22,752 nt of DNA from SIG440 sp045645805. Its GTDB lineage: Bacteria; Bacillota; Clostridia; Monoglobales; Monoglobaceae. The notes under the pieces are model-generated. The model made no database searches, was not told the origin of the DNA, and worked only from the letters and a program-made list of their open reading frames with translations. The position numbers and the translations under genes were made by a program. The stretch covers positions 1 to 22,752 of the forward strand of contig JAZRJL010000055.1 of the NCBI GenBank assembly GCA_045645805.1, given 5' to 3'. This document shows positions 8,244-15,731 of the stretch, piece by piece (positions within the stretch are counted from its first letter, which is position 1; the number at the start of each line of letters is the position of its first letter).

Positions 8244-9528
8244 TTATTTTTTCCTCCTGAATGTTTATATTTTCATCTTTCCATGCAATTTTACCATTAT
8301 ACATGGTAAGAAGACATTTTCCAAAAACTGTTTTTCCTGTAAAGGGTGTGCTTTTTCCTTTTGAAAGGAAGGTGTCGGGATTTATTTCATAGCTTTCCTC
8401 TAAGTCATATACAGTAATATTTGCCGGAGAGCCATTTTTTATTTCGTTGCTTATACCAAAACGCAGGCCGGGATTATCGGACATAAGCGAAATCAATTTT
8501 TCAAGGTTGATAAAGCCTGTTTTAACAAGATTTGTATAAAGCAGCGGGAACGCTGTTTCAATGCCCACAATGCCCATCAGGCTTTTTTCAAGGCCTTTGC
8601 TCTTTTCTTCAGCCGAATGAGGTGCATGGTCGGTTGCTATCATATCTATCGTTCCGTCTTTTATACCCTCGAGAAGTGCAAGTCGGTCGGCTTCGCTTCG
8701 GATTGGCGGATTCATTTTAAATCTGCCATCTTCCTGCAAATCATTGTCTGAAAGAAGAAGGTAATGAGGTCCGGTTTCACAGGTTATGTCAATTCCGTCG
8801 GCTTTTGCCTGTCTTATAAGCTCAACGCTTTCTTTTGTCGAAATGTGACAGACGTGATATTTACAACCGGACTTTCTTAAAAGCTCAATGTCTCGTTTTA
8901 TGGGACCCCATTCACTTTCCGAGCATATGCCACTGTGACCGTGCTCTTTTGCATATTCGCCGTCGTGAATATAGCCGCCGTTTAGAAGTGAATTATCCTC
9001 GCAATGTGCGGCAATTATTTTATCAAGCTGCTTAGCCTTAAGCATTGCCGAAAGCATCATATCTGCCGACTGAACACCTTTGCCGTCATCTGTAAAACCG
9101 CATACGTAATCCGACATATCATCCATATCCGAAAGCTTTTCGCCCATACTGCCATGGGTAATTGTGCCGTAGGGGAATACACCTATACAGGCATCTTTTT
9201 TTATAGCATCAAGCTGGACTTTTAAATTTTCAATAGTAGAGGGGGAGGGATTTAGATTTGGCATTGCACAAACCTTTGTGTACCCACCGTGTGCTGCAGC
9301 TTTTGTGCCGGTCTCTATGGTTTCCTTATACAAAAAACCCGGTTCTCTTAAATGTACGTGAACATCAATGAAACCGGGGAAAATATATTTATTTTTAAAA
9401 GAAATAGTTGTAGCGTTGGAAAAAAGAGGAGTGTATTCAAGGAATAATGTACCGTCAGCAATGTAAACATCTTGCTGTGTGAATTTGCCATCTATATAAA
9501 CCTTTGCATCCTTTAAAATACAGTTCAT
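8236..9528 (-). CDS. pyrC: Dihydroorotase
   Basis: This 430-residue class I dihydroorotase cyclises carbamoyl-aspartate to dihydroorotate. The binuclear-metal motif HVHLREPG (H57, H59) sits in IDVHVHLREPG; ETIETGTKAAAHGGY and the MPN signature follow. The later metal/catalytic motif ATDHAPHS is present near residue 300, so the enzyme appears active rather than a pseudo-dihydroorotase. The frame is open further upstream to 9585, but that start falls on the promoter. The ATG at 9528 with AGAAAGGA just upstream fits the family N-terminus. It is the first gene of the pyrimidine operon and its last codons form the carB ribosome binding site. Confidence 0.96.
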   Translation of the reverse strand: MNCILKDAKVYIDGKFTQQDVYIADGTLFLEYTPLFSNATTISFKNKYIFPGFIDVHVHLREPGFLYKETIETGTKAAAHGGYTKVCAMPNLNPSPSTIENLKVQLDAIKKDACIGVFPYGTITHGSMGEKLSDMDDMSDYVCGFTDDGKGVQSADMMLSAMLKAKQLDKIIAAHCEDNSLLNGGYIHDGEYAKEHGHSGICSESEWGPIKRDIELLRKSGCKYHVCHISTKESVELIRQAKADGIDITCETGPHYLLLSDNDLQEDGRFKMNPPIRSEADRLALLEGIKDGTIDMIATDHAPHSAEEKSKGLEKSLMGIVGIETAFPLLYTNLVKTGFINLEKLISLMSDNPGLRFGISNEIKNGSPANITVYDLEESYEINPDTFLSKGKSTPFTGKTVFGKCLLTMYNGKIAWKDENINIQEEKING

Positions 9529-9556
9529 GGTGTTTTCCTTTCTGACATTTTCATCT

Positions 9557-9585
9557 ATTTTATCACAAATGACAAGAAGTGTCAA
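9557..9585 (-). promoter_or_regulatory. Promoter of the pyrimidine operon
   Basis: On the minus strand a perfect TTGACA (9580-9585) is separated by exactly 17 nt from TAAAAT (9557-9562), which is preceded by TG as in an extended -10. The expected start of transcription is near 9550, leaving a leader of only about 22 nt before the pyrC ATG. That is too short for a PyrR-type terminator/antiterminator. Confidence 0.85.
9570..9584. promoter_or_regulatory. Inverted repeat overlapping the pyrC -35, possible operator
   Basis: TGACA-AGAAG-TGTCA is a perfect 5-bp inverted repeat with a 5-bp spacer. It covers five bases of the -35 box and most of the adjacent spacer. A third TGACA lies at 9543-9547, just downstream of the expected transcription start. 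Such spacing suits a dimeric repressor, but half of the repeat is the -35 hexamer itself, so chance is a real possibility. The regulator is unknown. Confidence 0.4.
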
Positions 9586-9608
9586 TGTTTTATAACGAAA
9601 TATTACAA

Positions 9609-9669
9609 AAATAAATCAAAATTTATTTGTCTTTTTTAAGAGAGATGCACCTGGTACATCTCTCTTAAA
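9609..9669 (-). terminator. Two hairpins at the end of the PFL operon, atypical terminator
   Basis: A 13-bp perfect stem (TTTAAGAGAGATG/CATCTCTCTTAAA, 9635-9669) includes the pflA stop codon in its first arm. On the minus transcript it is followed by A-rich sequence, not a U-run. A second AT-only stem AAATAAAT/ATTTATTT (9609-9628) with a 4-nt loop follows and ends in several U. Together they separate pflA from the pyrC promoter. They may terminate, stabilise the 3' end, or both. Confidence 0.6.
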
Positions 9670-10420
9670 GGATTAATATTTCTCTCGTTTTTCGTATTCC
9701 GTCAATTATAATTTCTTTTGCATTTTCAGCATCTTTGGTTGTTGTAGGGGCAATATCCGTTAAAGGATATTCCAAACCTAATTCTGAATATTTATTAATA
9801 CCCATAGTATGGTAAGGTAAAACGTCTAATGCCTTAAGATTTTTAAGTCCCCCGATAAATTCACCAAGAGAAAACAGGTCATTATAATCTGACGTAATAC
9901 CTTTTATAGCAACATGTCTTATCCATATCGAAACGTTATGCTCGTCAAGATATTTTGCAAATGCAAGTATGTTTTTGTTATCCGCTCCTGTAAGCTGTTT
10001 ATGCTTTTCAGAATCTATATGTTTTATATCAAGCATAACAAGGTCGGTATATTTAATAAGCTCGTCAAATTTTTGTATTAAAGCTTGATTATTTGGGTTA
10101 TAGATTATTCCTGAGGTGTCTATACAGGTATGAATACCCTTTTCCTTGGCTGCCTTTAAAAGCTCAGTAACAAATTCAATTTGCAAAAGAGGCTCTCCGC
10201 CGGTTATGGTTATGCCGCCCTTTTGATAGAACGAACAGTTTTTGTGATATTCTGTAAGGAGTTCGTCAACCGAAACCTCTTTGCCAATATTTGTTTGCCA
10301 GGTATCGGGATTGTGACAGTACTTACATCTAAGCGGACAACCCTGCATAAAAACAACATAGCGGATTCCCGGTCCGTCGACTGTTCCAAAGCTTTCAACC
10401 GAATGAATATGGCCTTTCAT
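9665..10420 (-). CDS. pflA: Pyruvate formate-lyase activating enzyme (radical SAM)
   Basis: This 251-residue radical SAM enzyme abstracts a hydrogen from the glycine of PFL to create the stable glycyl radical. It starts with GHIHSVESFGTVDGPGIR, the hallmark of PFL activases. The cluster motif is C28-x3-C32-x2-C35 (GCPLRCKYCHNPDTW), and the SAM-binding GGITITGGEPLLQ follows. There is no extra ferredoxin domain, so it is the short PflA type rather than the glycerol dehydratase or HpdA type. It begins 3 nt after the small glycyl-radical gene and has only a weak ribosome binding site, suggesting translational coupling. Its substrate here should be the Gly of the separate small subunit. Confidence 0.96.
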   Translation of the reverse strand: MKGHIHSVESFGTVDGPGIRYVVFMQGCPLRCKYCHNPDTWQTNIGKEVSVDELLTEYHKNCSFYQKGGITITGGEPLLQIEFVTELLKAAKEKGIHTCIDTSGIIYNPNNQALIQKFDELIKYTDLVMLDIKHIDSEKHKQLTGADNKNILAFAKYLDEHNVSIWIRHVAIKGITSDYNDLFSLGEFIGGLKNLKALDVLPYHTMGINKYSELGLEYPLTDIAPTTTKDAENAKEIIIDGIRKTREILIL

Positions 10421-10423
10421 TTG

Positions 10424-10666
10424 TTAAATCTTATCATGGAAGGTTCTTGAAATAACCTCGTCCTGTTGTTCTTTTGTAAGTTTAATAAAATTAACAGCAT
10501 ATCCGCTTACACGTACGGTAAGCTGAGGATATTTTTCAGGATGTTTTTGTGCATCAAGAAGGGTTTCTTTGGTGAAAACGTTTACATTTAGATGGTGACC
10601 GCCTTTTTCAACATAGCCGTCAAGTAATGATACAAGATTATCTATTTGGTTTTGTGTTGCTGCCAT
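10424..10666 (-). CDS. Stand-alone glycyl-radical domain of pyruvate formate-lyase (GrcA-like)
   Basis: This 80-residue protein corresponds to the C-terminal end of normal PFL. It carries GGHHLNVNVFTKETLLDAQ, then PEKYPQLTVRVSGYAVNF with the radical glycine at G55, and KLTKEQQDEVISRTFH. Its N-terminus (NQIDNLVSLLDGYVEKGGHH) aligns with sequence that in ordinary PFL follows the LGKDD region, which is where the upstream large protein leaves the family. It has its own AAGGAGG ribosome binding site 9 nt before ATG, and a stop codon plus 18 nt separates it from the large gene, so this is a true two-gene arrangement. It resembles E. coli GrcA (YfiD), which repairs oxygen-damaged PFL, but here it appears obligatory because the large protein lacks the domain. 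The gene symbol is left open. Confidence 0.93.
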   Translation of the reverse strand: MAATQNQIDNLVSLLDGYVEKGGHHLNVNVFTKETLLDAQKHPEKYPQLTVRVSGYAVNFIKLTKEQQDEVISRTFHDKI

Positions 10667-10684
10667 TTTTAAAATCCTCCTTAT

Positions 10685-12787
10685 TTAAATATTATCATCA
10701 AGTCCCTCAAAAAGAGTGGGGGATGAGCAGTTTCCGTTTGCACAGTCAAGGTCTATTTCAATATCACCGACAAAAATCTTATCGTCTTTACCGAGTGCAC
10801 CGGGGATAATGGAGAAGGTGTTTGAAATACCATCCTGTGCATCGGCAAACGGAAGCTTTGAAACTGTTGAAAGGGAAGCAACAGCACCGTGAGTATCACG
10901 TCTGTGCATTGGATTTGCTCCCGGGGCAAAGGGTTCGCCCTTTTTACGTCCGTCAGGTGTTGCACCTGTGTTTTTTCCATATACCACGTTTGATGTAATG
11001 GTAAGAATAGAGGTGGTAGGAATACTGTTGCGGTAAGTATGATTTTTACGGATATGTTCCATAAATCTGTGGACAATATCATATGCGATAGAATCAACAC
11101 GGTCATCATCATTTCCGTATTTGGGGAAATCGCCTTCAATTTCGTAATCAACAACAATGCCGGCTTCGTTACGTATGGTTTTTACTTTTGCATATTTAAT
11201 TGCTGAAAGTGAGTCTGCAACAACCGAAAGCCCTGCAATACCTGTTGCAAACCAACGTGTAACAGATTTGTCGTGAAGTGCCATCTGCAGTTTTTCATAG
11301 CAATATTTATCATGCATATAATGAATTATATTAAGTGTGTTTACATACACACCCGCAAGCCATTTCATCATTTCGTCATATCGTGACATAACCTCATCAT
11401 AATCAAGATATTCAGATGTGATAGGTCTGAACTCGGGAGCAACCTGCTTGCCTGATATCTCATCAACACCGCCATTGATTGCATAAAGCAGACACTTTGC
11501 AAGGTTTGCACGTGCACCAAAAAATTGCATTTCCTTACCGACACGCATTGAAGACACACAACAAGCGATAGCATAATCATCTCCGTGAGTCTGACGCATT
11601 AAATCGTCGTTTTCGTACTGAACAGAGGAGGTTTCAATTGATATCCTTGCACAATAACGTTTAAAGTTTTCGGGTAGCTGTGTTGACCACAAAACAGTAA
11701 GGTTTGGTTCAGGTGCGGGACCTAAGTTTGACAGGGTATGAAGATAACGGTAAGACATTTTTGTAACCATGTGTCTGCCGTCAATACCGATACCGCCTAT
11801 GGATTCTGTTACCCATTGAGGGTCACCCGAGAACAAGGCATTATATTCAGGAGTACGGGCAAATTTAACAAGACGAAGCTTCATAATGAAATGGTCAACC
11901 ATTTCCTGAATTTCCTTTTCTGTATAAATGCCGTTTTCAATATCTCTTTGTGCGTATATATCAAGGAAGGTAGATGTTCTGCCAAGGGACATTGCTGCAC
12001 CATTTTGTTCCTTTACAGCGGCAAGATAGCCAAAATACAGCCATTGAATAGCTTCTTTGGTATCTTTTGCAGGCATTGAAATATCAAAGCCATAGCTGAG
12101 AGCCATTTGTTTAAGCTCTGTAAGTGCGCGTATTTGCTCTGCAATTTCCTCACGGTCACGGATAATGACAGAATACATTGCTGAACGTGTAGTTTCTTTT
12201 TGTGCCATTTTATCTGCAATGAGCTTGTCCACACCGTAAAGTGCAACACGTCGATAGTCACCAATAATACGACCTCTGCCGTATGCATCAGGAAGACCTG
12301 TGATTATATGACTTGAACGACAAGCACGCATTTCGGGAGTATATGCATCAAATACACCTGCGTTGTGAGTTTTTCTGTGAGTAGTGAAAAATTCTTTAAT
12401 CTGCGGGTCGATTGTATAACCATTATCCGCACAAGCTTTTTCAGCCATACGGATACCGCCGTAAGGCATAAGAGCACGCTTAAATGGTTTGTCTGTCTGA
12501 AAACCTACAATTTTCTCCTTGGTTTTGTCAAGATATCCGGGACCATGAGAAGTTATTGTAGAAATAACCTTTGTATCCATATCAAGAACACCGCCGGCAT
12601 CACGTTCCTGTTTTGAAAGTTCAAGAACCTGTCCCCAAAGGTCAAGAGTGTCCTGTGTAGGACTTTCAAGAAAGCTTTCGTCACCATTGTATGGGGTATA
12701 GTTATGCCGTATAAAACTTCTAACGTTTATCTCTTTTTTCCATGAACCGCCTTCAAAGCCGTTCCACATATCGAAATTGTAGTTCAT
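10685..12787 (-). CDS. Pyruvate formate-lyase, large part lacking the glycyl-radical domain
   Basis: This 700-residue enzyme (pfl type) converts pyruvate and CoA to acetyl-CoA and formate. The adjacent active-site cysteines are C409-C410 in AIACCVSSMRVGKEMQFFGARANL. MAEKACADNGY, RRVALYGVDKL, PAPEPNLTVLWS and ANPMHRRDTHGAVASL mark true PFL rather than diol dehydratases. The protein follows the family up to SIIPGALGKDD (near residue 669). It then ends in about 30 unrelated residues with C682 and C687 (DCANGNC), instead of the glycyl-radical domain, which is encoded by the next gene. The ATG is preceded by AGGAGA with 9-nt spacing and by a TATAAT promoter. Normal PFLs are about 740-760 residues; this one plus the small protein reconstitutes that. 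Confidence 0.95.
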   Translation of the reverse strand: MNYNFDMWNGFEGGSWKKEINVRSFIRHNYTPYNGDESFLESPTQDTLDLWGQVLELSKQERDAGGVLDMDTKVISTITSHGPGYLDKTKEKIVGFQTDKPFKRALMPYGGIRMAEKACADNGYTIDPQIKEFFTTHRKTHNAGVFDAYTPEMRACRSSHIITGLPDAYGRGRIIGDYRRVALYGVDKLIADKMAQKETTRSAMYSVIIRDREEIAEQIRALTELKQMALSYGFDISMPAKDTKEAIQWLYFGYLAAVKEQNGAAMSLGRTSTFLDIYAQRDIENGIYTEKEIQEMVDHFIMKLRLVKFARTPEYNALFSGDPQWVTESIGGIGIDGRHMVTKMSYRYLHTLSNLGPAPEPNLTVLWSTQLPENFKRYCARISIETSSVQYENDDLMRQTHGDDYAIACCVSSMRVGKEMQFFGARANLAKCLLYAINGGVDEISGKQVAPEFRPITSEYLDYDEVMSRYDEMMKWLAGVYVNTLNIIHYMHDKYCYEKLQMALHDKSVTRWFATGIAGLSVVADSLSAIKYAKVKTIRNEAGIVVDYEIEGDFPKYGNDDDRVDSIAYDIVHRFMEHIRKNHTYRNSIPTTSILTITSNVVYGKNTGATPDGRKKGEPFAPGANPMHRRDTHGAVASLSTVSKLPFADAQDGISNTFSIIPGALGKDDKIFVGDIEIDLDCANGNCSSPTLFEGLDDNI

Positions 12788-12827
12788 ATTTGTATGTCTC
12801 CTATACCACAGTTTATTTTTTCAATAT

Positions 12828-12856
12828 ATTATACTACAATATTTAAAAATACACAA
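12828..12856 (-). promoter_or_regulatory. Promoter of the split PFL operon
   Basis: A perfect TATAAT (12828-12833 on the minus strand) lies 17 nt from a weak TTGTGT -35 (12851-12856). The predicted transcript starts near 12821, giving a leader of about 34 nt. The poor -35 and the surrounding inverted repeats suggest that an activator or repressor acts here. Confidence 0.65.
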
Positions 12857-12899
12857 GAGGTTGTTGCATAAAATATTGTAAAATATTATCGAATAATAT
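12835..12899. repeat. Inverted repeats around the PFL promoter
   Basis: TACAATATTT (12835-12844, inside the promoter spacer) is matched by its perfect complement AAATATTGTA (12871-12880, upstream of the -35). Next to it lies ATATTAT-CGA-ATAATAT (12883-12899), a perfect 7-bp palindrome. In such AT-rich DNA some repeats arise by chance, but 10 matched bases spanning the -35 are worth noting as possible binding sites of a redox or carbon regulator. Confidence 0.4.
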
Positions 12900-12930
12900 C
12901 ACAAAAAATTAGTAATAATTTTATTAAAAG

Positions 12931-12962
12931 TGGCATTCCGAAAAAATGTATCCGGAATGCCA
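12931..12962 (-). terminator. Terminator after the Ca2+ ATPase
   Basis: TGGCATTCCG and CGGAATGCCA form a perfect 10-bp stem with a 12-nt loop, just 7 nt past the ATPase stop. On the minus transcript it is followed by ACTTTTAATAAAATT, a modest U-run, so termination is likely but perhaps incomplete. Confidence 0.75.
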
Positions 12963-12969
12963 TTATATA

Positions 12970-15585
12970 TTAGTTTTTGTTGTTAATTAAACCGGCAAGC
13001 TTTGAAAGCTCCATTACAACAAGCGGAATAATAATAAGACCTGATGCAATTAAATAAAGCTTTATAGGCAATGTTACAAGACCAAATGCAATTTGCAAAG
13101 GTGTAAATGCAACAAGAAATACTAAAAGAATTGAAACAAGACACGCTTTGTTAAGAGTTTTGTTGGTGAAAAAGCCGGTTTTAAACAAAGAATGTTCTGA
13201 ACGCATATTGTAGCTTTGTATAACCTGCGAAAGTGCAAGCACCAAAAATGCCATTGTTCTGCCGCTTTCAATATTGCCACCAAAGCTTTCACCTGCATAA
13301 AAGCCAACAAGTGTCAGCAACGCAAACATACATCCCTGAAGAACAATCCTTATCCCAAGTCCGTGTGCAAAAATACCTTCGTTTTTTGGACGTGGTCTTT
13401 TATCCATAATATCACTTTCAACGGCCTCCATACCAAGTGCAACAGCAGGCAGACTGTCGGTTACGAGATTTATCCAAAGAAGCTGCATTGAAAGGAAGGG
13501 ACTTTTGTGCCACATAAGCATTGCGGCAAAAACGGTAATAACTTCACCAATATTTGTGCCAAGGAGAAAACCAACAACCTTTTTGATATTTGCATAAATT
13601 CCACGGCCCTCACGTACCGCTTCAACAATGGTTGAAAAGTTATCGTCGGTAAGGGTCATATCGGCAGCACCTTTGGCAACGTCTGTGCCGGTAATACCCA
13701 TTGCGCAGCCGATATCTGCTGCTTTAAGGGCAGGTGCATCGTTTACACCATCACCGGTCATTGAAACAACCTGGCCTTTTCGTTGCCAAGCCTTAACTAT
13801 GCGAATTTTATTTTCGGGAGAAACTCGGGCATAAACCGAAATACTTTCGACCGCACTATCAAGCTCAGAATCTGTCATTTTGTCAAGCTCGGCACCGGTA
13901 ATTGCACGGTCACCCTCCTGCAAAATTCCAAGCTCTTTTGCAATTGCCGAAGCTGTTACAACATGGTCACCTGTAATCATTACGGGTTTAATACCTGCCT
14001 TGCGACAGGTGCTGACTGCTATCTTTGCCTCGGGACGGGGTGGGTCAATCATACCTACAAGACCCATAAATATTAAATCGTTTTCAAGCTGGTCAGAAGT
14101 CGGTTCAGTAGGTACGCTGTCAATTTCTTTATATGCAACAGCAAGAACACGAAGAGCACTTCGGCTCATTTCATCCACAATATCTTTTGCCTTTTCAATG
14201 TCACCTGAAATACAACGGGATGCCATCATATCAAAGGCACCTTTTACAATAACAATATTCTTGCCGTCAATTATATTAACGGTACTCATAAGCTTTCTGT
14301 CCGAGTCAAAGGGGAGCTCTGCAACACGGGGATATTTTTTGTTAAGCTCATCCTTTGGCATATTGCTTTTGTGTGCTGCAAGAACAATAGCGGTTTCGGT
14401 TGGGTCGCCTATATGCTGTTCTTTGCCGTCATTAAATACTACAGAGCCATCACAGCAAAGTGTAGCATAGCAAAGAAGCTTGTTGATATCTTCTGAATTT
14501 TCGGTTTTTACATCACTTGTATTGTCTGAACCATCGGTAAATGCCTTTACTAAGGTCATTTGATTAAGAGTGAGAGTTCCTGTTTTGTCCGAGCATATTA
14601 CAGAAGCGCTGCCCAAAGTTTCAACAGCAGGAAGTCTTCGGATAAGGGCATTGCGTTTTACCATACGTTGGACGCCGATTGAAAGGACAATTGTTACAAT
14701 AGCAGGTAGTCCTTCAGGAATTGCAGAAACCGCCAAGGATACAGCTGTCATAAAAATTTCCATAGGAGGAATGTTGTTTGAAAGACCCACCGCAAAAATA
14801 ATAGCACAGGCGGTAAGGGCAACAATACCTAAATATTTGCCAAGCTGAGCAAGCTTTTTTTGAAGAGGTGTCTGTGTTTCCTGTTCAGAATCAAGAAGGT
14901 TTGCAATTTTGCCCATTTCGGTATCCATCCCGGTTGAAACAACAACAGCTGTGGCTGTACCATAGGTGACGCTACAGCCTGAAAAAATCATATTGTTTCG
15001 GTCACCAAGGGGTGCATTTTCAGCAATAACTGCTTCGGCATCCTTTTCGGTGGGAACGGATTCACCGGTAAGTGCGGATTCTTCACATTTGAGGCTGACA
15101 CTGTGTAAAAGGCGTGCATCAGCAGGCACAAAATCACCGGCTTCAAGACGAATAATGTCACCCGGTACAAGCTCAGCAGCATCAATTATGCTTTCAACAC
15201 CGCCACGGATAACCTTTGCATGAGGTGCTGACATATTTTTCAGGGCATCAAGTGCCTTTTCAGCTTTGCTTTCCTGCATAACACCCATAACGGCATTAAC
15301 AATGACAATCAAAAGGATAAGTGCAGGTTCAAAAAACTCTTTTGGGTTTCTTTCTATGCAGGCAATAGCAAAAGAGACCGCTGCCGCTGCAAGAAGAATA
15401 AGAATCATTACATCCTTGAATTGGTCAAAAAAACGCTGAACAATGCTTTTTTTCTTTTTTTCAGCAAGACGGTTTTTACCGTATTTCTCTGTAAAAATCT
15501 TGATTTGGTCGTTGCTTAATCCCGTGTCGGGTGTAACTTCAAAATGATTTAAAATATCTTTTAATTTTTTGTCGTGAAATAGCAA
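12970..15585 (-). CDS. Calcium-translocating P-type ATPase (PMCA/SERCA type)
   Basis: This 871-residue membrane pump uses ATP to export Ca2+ and possibly Mn2+. Domains in order: cation-ATPase N-domain (1-60), TM1-2, actuator domain with TGES at 173-176, TM3-4 with AIPEGLPA (E291), phosphorylation motif CSDKTGTLT (D333), nucleotide domain, hinge TGDGVNDAPAL, and six C-terminal TM helices. Ca2+-coordinating positions are recognisable: PEGLP in TM4, TNIGEV in TM5 and NLVTDSLPA in TM6, matching both SERCA sites. The start is TTG with a perfect AAGGAGG 7 nt upstream; no better ATG fits. It is divergent from mntP and shares a 146-nt control region. A Ca2+ role is well supported; Mn2+ transport is inferred only from the neighbour. 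Confidence 0.93.
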   Translation of the reverse strand: MLFHDKKLKDILNHFEVTPDTGLSNDQIKIFTEKYGKNRLAEKKKKSIVQRFFDQFKDVMILILLAAAAVSFAIACIERNPKEFFEPALILLIVIVNAVMGVMQESKAEKALDALKNMSAPHAKVIRGGVESIIDAAELVPGDIIRLEAGDFVPADARLLHSVSLKCEESALTGESVPTEKDAEAVIAENAPLGDRNNMIFSGCSVTYGTATAVVVSTGMDTEMGKIANLLDSEQETQTPLQKKLAQLGKYLGIVALTACAIIFAVGLSNNIPPMEIFMTAVSLAVSAIPEGLPAIVTIVLSIGVQRMVKRNALIRRLPAVETLGSASVICSDKTGTLTLNQMTLVKAFTDGSDNTSDVKTENSEDINKLLCYATLCCDGSVVFNDGKEQHIGDPTETAIVLAAHKSNMPKDELNKKYPRVAELPFDSDRKLMSTVNIIDGKNIVIVKGAFDMMASRCISGDIEKAKDIVDEMSRSALRVLAVAYKEIDSVPTEPTSDQLENDLIFMGLVGMIDPPRPEAKIAVSTCRKAGIKPVMITGDHVVTASAIAKELGILQEGDRAITGAELDKMTDSELDSAVESISVYARVSPENKIRIVKAWQRKGQVVSMTGDGVNDAPALKAADIGCAMGITGTDVAKGAADMTLTDDNFSTIVEAVREGRGIYANIKKVVGFLLGTNIGEVITVFAAMLMWHKSPFLSMQLLWINLVTDSLPAVALGMEAVESDIMDKRPRPKNEGIFAHGLGIRIVLQGCMFALLTLVGFYAGESFGGNIESGRTMAFLVLALSQVIQSYNMRSEHSLFKTGFFTNKTLNKACLVSILLVFLVAFTPLQIAFGLVTLPIKLYLIASGLIIIPLVVMELSKLAGLINNKN

Positions 15586-15613
15586 TTTAATTCCTCCTTA
15601 TGTAATTATTACT

Positions 15614-15642
15614 AGTATATCATAAATTATGTAAAAATCAAA
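15614..15642 (-). promoter_or_regulatory. Promoter of the Ca2+ ATPase gene
   Basis: TATACT (minus strand, 15614-15619) is preceded by TGA as in an extended -10 and lies 17 nt from a weak TTTGAT. The start would be near 15607, some 20 nt before the TTG start codon. Confidence 0.55.
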
Positions 15643-15663
15643 CACAAAAATTGTTAAGATTAC

Positions 15664-15692
15664 TTGAAATATTTTATAATATCTGTTAGAAT
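15664..15692 (+). promoter_or_regulatory. Promoter of mntP
   Basis: TTGAAA and TAGAAT are separated by 17 nt, with transcription expected to start near 15699, about 33 nt before ATG. A yybP-ykoY Mn2+ riboswitch, which often precedes mntP genes, cannot fit in so short a leader. Confidence 0.65.
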
Positions 15693-15731
15693 AAAAAAAC
15701 TGTTACTAATACTTAGAAAAAGAGGTTTAAA

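Noticed and set aside
9528..9556. PyrR attenuator in the pyrC leader
   Set aside because: Only about 22 nt of leader are available and no terminator/antiterminator pair or PyrR-loop consensus is seen.
9529..9585. Upstream ATG extending dihydroorotase by 19 residues
   Set aside because: The extension covers the -35 and -10 boxes of the operon promoter, so it would not be in the transcript.
10640..10700. The PFL split as a sequencing frameshift
   Set aside because: There is a stop codon, then an AAGGAGG ribosome binding site and ATG at proper spacing. The large protein ends in a different 30-residue tail rather than garbled PFL sequence. One indel cannot create this.
13880..14470. Long open frame (196 codons) on the plus strand
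   Set aside because: It lies wholly inside the Ca2+ ATPase gene, whose protein is clearly conserved; it has no recognisable domain and is a shadow of codon bias.
15693..15731. Mn2+ riboswitch (yybP-ykoY) before mntP
   Set aside because: The leader after the predicted start site is only about 33 nt, and the conserved riboswitch blocks are not visible.
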